Origin: Spirogloea muscicola
Lineage: Eukaryota > Streptophyta > Zygnematophyceae > Spirogloeales > Spirogloeaceae
Assembly (NCBI GenBank): GCA_009602725.1
Contig: WELB01000390.1
Coordinates: forward strand, 27,980-60,271
Direction: 5' to 3'
DNA: 32,292 nucleotides
Shown piece after piece: positions 22,105 through 31,242 of this stretch. The notes beneath the pieces are model-generated. The model was not told where the DNA came from and did no database searches. It saw only the letters and a list, made by a program, of their open reading frames with translations. The translations under genes and the position numbers were made by a program. Each line of letters begins with the position of its first letter. Position 1 is the first letter of the stretch.

Positions 22105-22690
22105 CCATCTGCTTCTGGATGTGGTGACTACCGACGCATTCGACCGCTCCCACCCAGCCCAGTCTGCCACCAAGGCTGGGTATGCGTTCGCCTGCGCCGC
22201 TCGGGCAAAAGAGATCAAGTACGCCGACCATCCGCCGGAAGACGAGTTCTTCCCGTTGGCAATTGACATCCATGGGGCACTGGGCGCTCGGTGGCTTGAG
22301 CTACTTAACCAGCTCGCCCGCCACGCAATCGCCCGTCGCTTCCATGGTAAACCGGCAGACTTTCCTGCAGCCGGGTCGCTGGCGCAAGTGTATCGCATGC
22401 GCTTGGCCGTCTCGCTGCAGAGGTCCATGGCCCGTGCGCTGCACCTTCGTGCCGGAAGAGCCCTAGCTGCTGCCTCTGGCTCTGTCCAGGGGACCCACTT
22501 CCAGGACCCTAGCATCTCTGATCTGCGGCTGCTCAGCAGGAACTACTGAGTCATTCGTAACTGCTTTGTTTCTTCTTGTGCTTGTTTTTCTTAGCGCTTC
22601 CCCTGGCTCCCTTCTCGTACTTTGTCCATTCTTTTTTGGGCTGGCTTTTCCAGCCCCTATCCTCAATGGGCGAGCTCTTTCGGCCGGGCG
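22105..22690 (+). mobile_element. Best-preserved copy of the retroelement C-terminal domain with 3' tail
   Basis: One open frame: LLLDVVTTDAFDRSHPAQSA, KEIKYADHPPEDEFFPLAID, IHGALGARWLELLNQLARHA, AAGSLAQVYRMRLAVSLQRS, MARALHLRAGRALAAASGS, SISDLRLLSRNY, stop at 22547-22549. The tail carries a perfect 7-bp hairpin (22638-22656) and CAATGGGCGAGC. The start of the homology is fused to a GGCCG repeat at 22082-22106, so it is 5'-truncated there. In the longer copy at 31493 the domain follows a Cys-His motif, which places it at the C-terminus of a retroelement polyprotein. Its function is unknown; the DVVTTD start may be the last strands of an endonuclease fold. Confidence 0.8.
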
Positions 22691-23140
22691 AGACGGGCGG
22701 CTGCCCGAGCTTAGTCCCAGGGCTAGGGTCTATTGGGCACCCAGTGGCCACATGAGTGGCTGTGTGCTTTATCGCTTTTCTGGCACCTTCAAGCTTTGTC
22801 ATCATTCTCTTTGCTGGCCAATCGCAGCCATCTCCCAATGCTATATTCATCATTTGTTATTCAGGGCTGGCCTCTCACAGCCACCGCTAAGGGGGGGCAA
22901 TATATCCAATAGGAGTGTCGACGAAGCGCAAGCATCGTCTCGTCGTCTCTCCTAGGACTAGTCACCTGTAGTCCTAAGCCACTTCAACACGATGCTACCA
23001 GTGACGTGTCCGTCACACCACGCACCTGTGGGGACCCGGCCGCGCCGCCTGCGGCCCCGGCCTGCTCGCCGCGTCGTGCGGCCGCCCAGCTGCCGCCCGG
23101 GAGAGGGAGCTCCGCCCGGAATTAGCTTCATCTGAGCAGC
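22691..23140. other. Spacer with repeat remnants
   Basis: 22732-22812 repeats 13627-13705. A GGGCTGGCCTCTCACAGCC hairpin is at 22865-22883. The remainder, GC-rich toward 23140, has no recognised gene. Confidence 0.5.
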
Positions 23141-23149
23141 AGCTGCGGG

Positions 23150-23360
23150 GCTCTTCCGGGCTCTGCGGAGCGCAAGTACGCGGATCACCCGGTTGGAAAA
23201 TGAATTCGCGGCCCTCTTGCGATCGACGTACACGGGGCCCTACGGGAGTCGCTGGCTGGATCTCCTGCAACGGCTTGCCCGGCAGGCCATTGATCGGCGG
23301 GCGGGTCAGCAAGGGGCGGTGCCGGGCTTCAATGCTGCCGGCTCGCTCGCAACGCTAAGG
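23150..23360 (+). mobile_element. Retroelement C-terminal fragment, frameshifted
   Basis: Contains codons for AERKYADHPVG, then in another frame SRWLDLLQRLARQAIDRRAG and GFNAAGSLA. It stops matching near 23358, before the RMRL block, so it is truncated at both ends. Confidence 0.65.
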
Positions 23361-23565
23361 TAGATGGGATGTAGATGCGTCTGCCAAGACTGTCAGTTAC
23401 TAGGGTGGGAGCCCTCTATACAGTCCCCTGCTGATGATGTCTTCGTCCTAGTCCTTCGCACTTCAGACCTTGTCCATTCCTTGGGCTGGCCTTTCCCAGC
23501 CACCAGTCAATCTGGCCGCGCTTTCTTCCTTCCCGCCCCCTTCTCGTGCTTTGTTCATTCTTTTT

Positions 23566-23705
23566 TGGGCTGGCTTTTCCAGCCCCTATCCTCAATGGGC
23601 GAGCACTTTCTTCTATACAAGCACACAGAGAAACAAGCAGCTACGTATCCCTCAGTAAGCCCTGCTTAGCAGCCTCAGGTCACAGACGCTAGGCTCCTGC
23701 TCTTC
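23566..23705 (-). repeat. Hairpin tail (plus-sense) joined to a minus-sense tail fragment
   Basis: 23567-23585 is the perfect GGGCTGG-CTTTT-CCAGCCC hairpin, and about 47 nt around it are identical to 22629-22675. From about 23690 down to 23615 the minus strand resembles the end of the C-terminal domain and tail (GACCTGAGGCTGCTAAGCAG near 23680). Two copies in opposite orientation therefore meet here. Confidence 0.6.
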
Positions 23706-24540
23706 TTCTTCTATGTCAAGCACAAGAAGAAACTAAGCAGCTGCTAAGCTGCCGGAAAGTAAAACGGGAGCCACTTCTTCTTTATTTAGGAGGTGGTGGT
23801 GCCGCAGCGGTGCCGCCGCGCCGCCTGGGCCAGGTATCCTTAAATTTTCGCCCGGCGGTCGCCGTGGCGGTGCCACCGACCAGGGCAGGTGCCCGGAACC
23901 ATGGCCTGGCGGTGGCACTGCTGCCCAGATGGTGACAGCTACGGTCGAGGAGTTGTCGTCCAAGCGCAAGCATCGTCTATACGTATCAATGATAGTAGAC
24001 TAGGTGCTGGCGGTCAAGGGCCACCGTCCTACTCGGGTCGGCGGTGCGCCGGCTTGTCTGCGGCTTTTGCGAGTACGTGGCGCACGCGAAGTCGCCGCAG
24101 GTGCGCCGAACATTGGCGGCCCCATCCCCACCGGGGCCCCGCCGCGTCGTTTTCCGAGTAAAGCGCCGCGGGGTCCACTAGCAACATGCGGCGCTCTGCC
24201 GCGGATTGGTCGGCCACCACCCGGGTCGCGACAGATGCCCTTTGGAGCGAAGCGGCCCGTTGGCGGCGGCGCCACGTGAGATCGTGTGCCGGCGCTCCGA
24301 GCTGCGGGCCCCGCCACGAGGCAGGCGGCGCGCCAGGTGGCGATACGGCGTCGCGCCAAGTGGCCTCGCGGGGCCGAACGAGGCGGGGGAGAGTGACAGG
24401 AGGGAATGTCGTTTAATGATTGATTGGGACGGGCACGCCCGCCCGTCCGAGCTGAGGACGCGGGTTCGAGCCCCCCCCCTCCGCCGCCAGCCTTGTCCGC
24501 CGGAGCTGGTGCTTCCCCTGGCCCCTTCTCGCACCCTGTT
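23706..24540. other. GC-rich spacer upstream of the second HIPL gene
   Basis: GGCGGTGGC-type words recur at 23790-23930, and the region is strongly GC-rich to 24400. AGCGCAAGCATCGTCT at 23963 also occurs at 22927. No gene recognised. A tRNA B-box-like word at 24463 was considered and rejected. Confidence 0.45.
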
Positions 24541-24542
24541 CG

Positions 24543-24597
24543 TTCTTTTTGTGGGCTAACCTGTCCCAGCCCCTCTCCTCTACGGGCGAGCCCCCGT
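24543..24597 (+). repeat. Diverged hairpin module just upstream of the second HIPL gene
   Basis: GTTCTTTTTGTGGGCTAACC, TGTCCCAGCCCCTCTCCTCT, ACGGGCGAGC: the same layout as 22629-22675 with several changes. It ends about 190 nt upstream of the start codon at 24789 and so may lie in that gene's promoter. Confidence 0.7.
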
Positions 24598-24788
24598 TCT
24601 GCTTGTATGCTTCTGGCTGGCTGTCAGCAGTCGCATTCATCCTTTTTCTCCGCCGGAGCTGGCCCCAGGCCCCGGGAAGCCCGGAGGGCAGGGCTAGAGC
24701 CGCGGGGCTGCCGCTTGAGCCGGCCACTGGCCAGCACGCCGGAGTGCCGCTGAGCGCGCAGCCTGGCCCGACAGCCGGCGAGGGCGCG

Positions 24789-27700
24789 ATGGCGCCTCGG
24801 CGGCGCGGCGGCAGCTGCGCCCCGGCGGCCGCTCGCCGCAGCAGATGGCTGGCGCGCACCGTAGCCGCCGCGCTGCTGCTCGTCGGGAACGTGCTGGCGC
24901 ACCCCATCTGCGAGGACTTCTGTGAGCACCACCGCTGGTCTTGCGGCCGTAGCCAACTCCCTCCGTGTGGTCAGCTCTCGTGGGTAGCGCCTCGATCTCG
25001 GATGTAAATCATGTCTCCGTCACGGCGACAGCTGTGCCGCAGGCGGTTGTGCCTGGCATGGCCGCCCTGATGGGAGCTCTGGTGGTGGGCGCTCGCAGCT
25101 GGGCCTGTGCCGCAGTCCCCAGTGGGCCCCTTCTGCATGCAGCTCTACGGCGGCGCGTACGCCAACCTGGGGTGCTGCGACTACCACACCGACGTCCAAC
25201 TGCAGCAGCAGGTTGCTGAGATAGCCTTCTCGGGTGGCTCCGACGACGAGATTGCGGCCTGCCAGTCTTTCCTGCAGCTCGCCACCTGCGCAGTGAGCTC
25301 CCTCACATACCCAGTTTCCGATTTGTCGATCAGCGGCCACCCTGATCGCTGATTGATTGGCAGTATGCTCTGTTGCGACGCTCGCTGACGGGCTGGACGA
25401 CCTGCCATGCGTCCATGCAGCAATGCGACCCGTGGGCGTCGCATCTGTTCGACTCGGAAGTCGCCGCGGCGCGCGCTCTGCCGCTGCTCTGCCTGGGAAG
25501 CTACTGCGACGGCGCGTACGCAGCTTGTGCCGGCCTCAACATCACGTACTCGCCATTCTACCTCCAGTACCTGCAGGCGCAGCAGGACGAGCTCAACGTG
25601 CCGCCGAGCCCGACAGCATTCCGCCTGCTCGACCAATACCCGACAGTGGATGCATTCCGGCTGGACTTCTGTGCGTCGCCATACCAGGCCCGCTGCTTCT
25701 CCGGCTCGCCTTTCGATCCCAACGGCCCGCTGCCCCCGGCACCGCCACCGCCACCGTACGTGCCGCCTCCGCCGACCAGCTCGGCGCCGCCTCTGCCCGA
25801 CATCTGTCTCGACCGTGTCGATGACCAGGACTACCTGGGCATGCTACCGCACCCCGACGGCTCCAACCGCGTCTTCCTGCACTCGCGCAGTGGATATGTT
25901 TACCTTGCGCAGGTCCCGCCAGAAGGCAGCGGCAAGAAATTTGCCAACAGGACCACTGTAAGCCAAACTCCTATGCCAAGCGTGCTGCTAGTTGATGCTG
26001 CTCGAGCACCAGCGCGTGCCGCCTCCAGTGACGAGGCCGCCACGCCTTGGCGAAGGTCCGACCTGTTCACGCTGTTCACATGTGCAGTTTCTTGATCTTC
26101 ACTTGAGGACTATAGTCAACGGCGAGCGTGGCCTGCTGGGATTTGCGCTGCACCCGAACTACCTTGTCAATGGCCGCTTCTTTGTGTCGTACATCTGCAA
26201 TGGCACCCAGTACCCGGACTGCCAGGGGCCGTGCGAGTGCAATGCGGTCAATCAGTGTTCTATCCCGCAGCCCAACGTCAGTGCCTTGCTGCAGCCCTTG
26301 TGTGAGGCCAACACGGTTGTTGCTGAGTACAGTGCCGGCCCCAGCCCACGTACAGCGACAGTCGCCATCAATGCTGAGGTCCGGAGGCTCCTCACATTTG
26401 CGAGGTATGGCATGCCATGGGAGCTCCTTGGCAAAGTGAGGCATCATGTTTGCAGCAGCTGCCCGCCCATTGGATATTGACTTTGGCTGGCGAGTTGCAC
26501 GGCCTTTGTGTTCAGGCCATACGCCAACCACAATGGCGGCCACCTGCTCTTTCGGCGCACTGTGCTGCAGCCTTACATGTACTACATGTCCGGTGACGGA
26601 GGTGGAGCTGGCGACATTTTCAACTTCGCCCAGCGTGGCACGACCTTCCTTGGGAAAATCCTGCGGCTTGACGTGGATAACTACACAGCAAGCAGTCCAT
26701 ACGGCATACCGTCAGATAACCCGTTCGTTGGCGTCCCAGGGATTCGCCCCGAAATCTATGCGCTTGGCTTGCGCAACCCCTGGAGCTGCACTTTTGACCG
26801 CGACAATGATGACTTCATCTGTGCTGATGTTGGCCAGGTCTGGCGGCCAGCCACGGGCTGACTGTATAGCTGCACTGGCCAGATGCCGCTTCTCGTTGCT
26901 GTCGTCATTGTAGCTGCTTGCTTTCCTCTCATATGGATCGTTGCCTCTACTGCAAGCATTGGGAGCCTTCACCAGCTTAGACATCCTGCGCTGCAGGACA
27001 ATGTGGAGGAGGTTGATCTCATTGAGGCTGGAGGAAACTACGGTTGGCGTATGTTTGAAGGTGCGTGCGAAGTTTCGCCCCTGGCAGGAACTCCACCAAG
27101 GCATCACCAGCACTTGCTGCTGTGCATTGATGGCCTATTTGCTGGTGCCAGCTCTTATGGACCGGATGTATGGCAAGGTGCCCATCTGATTATGCAGCTG
27201 CCACTTTGATTGCACAGGAGAGTTGAATTTCACAATAGTCGCAAAATATGACATGCATGCCCCACCAGGCGGCTTCACGGACCCCTCCAACATCTTTGGG
27301 ACGCTAAAGGTAGGAGCCCTTGAGGCCCAGCCAATTATGCAGTTGTCTTGCCAAAGCTGGAGGGACCTGAAGCGCTTTCATGAGTTCTGCAGAAAGAGTG
27401 ACCGCTGACACAAGCCTTCTCATTCCTTTTTGGCCGCAGGGGCCGAAGTCCTATTACACGCACCAGGACCCGCATATCACAGTGACCTACGTTGCAATCA
27501 TCGGTGGCCCCATATACCGCTCGCCGCGGATCCCTTGCTACAGTGGCAAGTACTTCTTCAACGACCAGCTTGGCGCGTCATGGATTGCGACCGACACGAG
27601 CGCGCCTGGGCAGCCGCGGTGGACCACCATGGCCAAGCAGTTTGTCAACTGCTACGCTGCTCTTAACACCACGCTTGCTATCCCGTTCAACCATACGCCT

Positions 27701-28153
27701 GGCGGCCCGCTGGTTGTCCCAAGTATTCACACCTGGGGTGAGGACTACAATGGTGATCCATACGTGCTGACCCCAGTTGGCGTGTACAAGGTCGTCGGCC
27801 ACGACCGCTGTGCCATCCCTGGCTGCCCTGCGCAGCCAGCACCGCCTCCCACAAGCCCTCCGCCGCCACGGCCGCCGCCACCTCCACGTCCACCTGCACC
27901 TCCACGTCCACCTCCACCTCCACATCCACCTCCACCACCAGCACGTCCACCTCCACCTCCACGGCCGCCGCCACCTCCACGTCCACCTGCACCTCCACGT
28001 CCACCTCCACCTCCGCGTCCACCTCCACATCCACCACGTCCACCTCCGCCACCACGTCCACCTCCACCACCACGTCCACCACGTCCCCCTCCACGTCCAT
28101 CTTCACCTCCACCCACACCTCCACCTCCACCTCCACCTCCACCTCCACCTTAA
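24789..28153 (+). CDS. HIPL-type glucose/sorbosone dehydrogenase with Pro-rich C-terminal tract (790 aa)
   Basis: Paralogue of the dehydrogenase half of the fusion gene at 2556-8175. Exons: 24789-24921, 25099-25292, 25421-25957, 26088-26404, 26516-26837, 26997-27060, 27218-27309, 27440-28153; total 2,373 nt. Exons 3-7 (537, 317, 322, 64, 92 nt) have the same lengths as in the other copy. Order: signal peptide (TVAAALLLVGNVLA); HHIP/folate-receptor-like Cys-rich domain with FCMQLYGGAYANLGCC and CDPWASHLFDSEV; PPPPP hinge; GSDH with FNGERGLLGF-like VNGERGLLGFALHP, NHNGG, GDGGGAGD, GLRNPWSCTFD, CADVGQ and WGEDYNGDPYVL; Pro-rich tract from about residue 686 to the stop. Predicted extracellular PQQ-dependent-type dehydrogenase, substrate unknown. 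Unlike the first copy it ends in PPPP and a stop with no oxidase domain. Exon 6 could extend to 27177. Confidence 0.85.
27840..28150 (+). repeat. CCA/CCT/CCN trinucleotide-rich Pro tract
   Basis: Imperfect array of CCACCTCCACGTCCACCTCC-type units encoding PPRPPPP blocks, ending (CCACCT)n and TAA. Strong strand asymmetry (C-rich on +). It corresponds in position to the linker at about 4850-5070 but is more homogeneous and longer, which suggests slippage expansion. The open frames on the opposite strand are shadows. Confidence 0.9.
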
Positions 28154-29011
28154 ATCTGACCCTTTAATCACGAGGTGCTATGCAGACTGTCTAGACGTTC
28201 ATCGCAATACGAACTTTGGCATCCTTGCACATGTGCTGCACGTGTATGCCTAGTTGCCCACAGGCACTTTGCCACAGCGTCAGGTTGTGTACCTGCCTGC
28301 ACCCATAGACCTGCTCGTGCTTCACCATGGAGCAAACTGCAAGCACCGTGAATGTATACCTCAAATCAAATGCTGTAAGTAATGTTCGCATGACAATTGC
28401 ATCACATACATATACAGATACTGTTGACTACTTACAGCAGTCAAGTGCTTAGAATCCCTGTGAACAAGTGCTATTGACATGTGAGGTTGCTCATTAAATT
28501 GGATTCAGAAAGAGAAATGGTTTTGCTCAAGAGGCAGACTGTCCAGCTGATTGATGGCTACGTAATTTCTCCTTGAGGAATCAAAAATCAAAGAACAGAA
28601 GAATTGGACATTTTGCTGTTCTTAACTCCTGCAGAGGAAGTCTATGGGGCCCTCGGCTGGAAGGGGATCGATTATGTGGCACTGTGACTTGGATTTTGGG
28701 TGAAGGCCTGCTATCAACAGCAACATGACTTTTCTACTTACGATGAACTTGTGATATATTGTCAAAGCTTGAGCACATTGTAACCTCTGGTGCTCTGACA
28801 GACTACAAGATGCGGTGATCTTCTGTGACTTGTGAACTACAAGCTCGAGAGCTCTTAGGCCGCTGTGAATGCTAAGTAGTACTAAACAGAAATTTATCAG
28901 CAAGTATGGAGTTGGAATTGAATGGTGGGTACCGCCTGCACCATTGCTCAGCGAGAGCTTGGTGGTGGCGGTGAGGGGGGAAGGCGAAGGCGGGGGTGGC
29001 GGGTAGGTTGG
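28154..29011. other. 3' regions between the converging HIPL gene and oxidase pseudogene
   Basis: No gene recognised. AT-richer than the flanks. TGTAA at 28374-28378, about 220 nt after the HIPL stop, fits a chlorophyte poly(A) signal; TTACA at 28432-28436 is the same word on the minus strand. Confidence 0.5.
28374..28378 (+). terminator. Candidate TGTAA polyadenylation signal of the HIPL gene
   Basis: TGTAA is the common green-algal poly(A) signal and sits about 220 nt downstream of the stop codon. Five bases are a weak match, so this rests on position only. Confidence 0.35.
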
Positions 29012-29413
29012 GATCCCACCAAGCTGCACCCACCTACATATAGATGGCACAATGGCTGCGCCAACAAGGCCAGGTGTGACAGTACAAAGAGCAAGTAGTA
29101 TCCTGGGGCGGCGATGTTGCCGTTGGGCGGGACGGTGACTGTTGTGGTGAATGTGCTATTGCCGTTAGCAACGAACTTGGTGGATTGCAGCTTGACCATG
29201 CCCTGGCCCATTTTGAGGCCATGCGTGCTCACGCCAGGGTCGATCAGCACAACAGAGACGGCCTTCGCAGCCGCCGCCGAGAACGTGACCGGGACGGCCT
29301 GGGAGTAGAGGAGGGAGGTAGGCAAGGACGGCGAGATGATGGGCGGTGCAATCATCTACTAGTCGAGGTTACTGTGGCGAGAGGCTTCCACAGACAGTTG
29401 CACGGCCCGAGTA

Positions 29414-29756
29414 CAGTAAAACCTCTCTAAGCTTATCCTCCATCAGCTTATATCCTATATAACGTTATCAATTTTGGCAAACCGAGTCGGTTTAGTGACG
29501 TAAGCTTATAATCCTCTATACTGCCATACTTTACATATTTTTTCTCAAAACATAAGTTTACACCTATGAACGGACCGTGCGGACGGACCGTGCGGCGGAC
29601 CGTGCGACGGCGTGCGACGGACGGACCGTGCGACGGACCGTGCGACGGCCGTGCGATGGCCGTGCGACGGACCGTGCGACCTGTGTACCGTTATAACCTG
29701 TTTAACGTTACACAAACCTCCCCAACCGACCGTATAACCTTAGACAGGTTTTACTG
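29414..29756. mobile_element. 343-bp MITE-like TIR element with TA target duplication
   Basis: Ends are inverted copies of CAGTAAAACCTSTCTAAGST; the match runs 23 nt with two mismatches. TA flanks both sides (29412-29413 and 29757-29758), as expected for Tc1/mariner/pogo-type insertion. Subterminal AACGTTA words are also inverted. No transposase frame fits, so it would be non-autonomous. It interrupts the last exon of the oxidase pseudogene. Confidence 0.85.
29571..29686. repeat. Minisatellite of GGACCGTGCGAC-type units inside the TIR element
   Basis: About nine imperfect copies of a 9-13-bp unit built on GGACCGTGCGACGGACCGTG, with shortened CGTGCGATGGC variants. It fills the centre of the TIR element and is far more GC-rich than the arms. 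Confidence 0.9.
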
Positions 29757-31242
29757 TACTTACTTGGGGCAGGCAACGTGTAGGGGCTTCCTCCCGCCAG
29801 GATGTTCCTGCTGTCATGGGCGAGCGTGGCAGACGCCTGAAAAGGCCTGGCGATGGTGGACGGTGACAAGACGTTGAACCTCGCTGCCGAACTGGGCGAC
29901 ACGGCTGGATTGTGAAGGTATGGGTCTGATGCTGGCATGCCAGCGGCACTATTACCTGCGGCAGGCATCCATGTGCACAAGCGGAGCTTATACAGCGGCA
30001 CATGTGAGCTTGACTGCCAATGACGAATTTCACTAGCTTACCAGCACGCAAGTTGCATCAGATGACTTATCAAGTATGCGGTACAGATCTCAACAGAGCC
30101 AATGCTGATCCCTCTTCACACCTGCATAGCCCGAGCTGGCACCGTTGATGAAGAGCACCTTCCCGATGGGCAGCAGGATCGTGTTGAACATGGTGCGAGG
30201 CCCAGGCATGAATTCGTACACCCACACAGGGCTGCCAGACGGGTCGTCGACCCTGAGGGAGCTGCAGCTCGCTGTGGCAGGGTAGCCGCCACCACTGACC
30301 ATGATGGTGGTGGAGTAGTTCGTGGCGGCATCCAGTGGCAGCATGAAGCTCGACGCACTGTGTGGACCGCTCCGCAACGCCGAAGTATTGCTCCCAGCTG
30401 CTGCAATGTCCGGGTATGTCTTGACGCAGGCGCCACTACCAGCTGTGATATTCATCTCGCACGCCTGCAGAGCTTACATTGGGGTGAGCCGAGCCCAAAC
30501 ACTAGGGCTAGATCGGGTGAATAGCAGGGAGAGTGTGGCCATCTGGACTTGCTTAACAAGAAAGACAGCAGGACGCACGACGCTGCCTCTGGCATTGGGA
30601 GGCCCGCCTTACCTTGGTGTTGGCGAATATGAAGATATTGCTGTTCTTGAGAAGGTGGAGGATGAATGACAAGTCGTACCCGCCAGTACTTTGCAGGAGA
30701 GCAATGTGGTGAATGTTGGATGCCTCCAGTTGTTGGTCTTGACCAGCAGCTCGTATGACCAGCTGCAGGAACTGTACGGATTGGCATCAAGGACCTGCCC
30801 TTGGCCGCCAACAAACAGCACGTTGCCATTCGGCAATCTCTGGGCAGAAGACAAGAGCCTGCATCACAGGAAGCAGCAGCAGTGCGATGAGCACCCCTAC
30901 AGAGATAAATGTGGCCATGTTTGAGCTTTTATCACAATGTTGACGTGCAGTCAGTTTGTGGGCAAGCAGGTTGGGTTGACCAGCCTGCGCTGAGCTCTGG
31001 CATGCACTGGCGTGCTCTTGTAGACGTTGTCGTGCAAGTGGCGCCTCACCTCCTGCTCCTGAGTGCTTTCTCTGGGTAGTCAAATTCGGCGGTGCCATCG
31101 CCGGTGGAGTAGAAGCTCCGCATGGCATACCAGCCAGTGGTGCTTGAACCGGTGTTTATGCCACCAGCAAGGAGGATGTGGCCATCAGGAGTGGTGTGCC
31201 CGCATGCGCCGTACGAGTTTGTCACGTGGCACCGGATGCTGT

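Noticed and set aside
24405-24480. Possible tRNA gene or tRNA-derived SINE from a GGTTCGAGCCC B-box-like word at 24463
   Set aside because: No A box at the right spacing, no anticodon arm and no paired acceptor stem can be built around it.
25373-26095. Continuous 240-codon frame as a stand-alone gene
   Set aside because: It is exon 3 of the second HIPL gene read through flanking introns; splice sites at 25420/25421 and 25957/25958 match the paralogue.
27061-27177. Extension of exon 6 of the second HIPL gene to 27177
   Set aside because: The phase would allow it, but the first copy has an in-frame stop in the matching region, and a 64-nt exon in both copies keeps length and phase identical.
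27687-28148. Val/Glu- and Gly/Arg-rich frames antisense to the Pro tract
   Set aside because: All frames across a trinucleotide-like repeat stay open; these are shadows of the PPRPPP coding strand.
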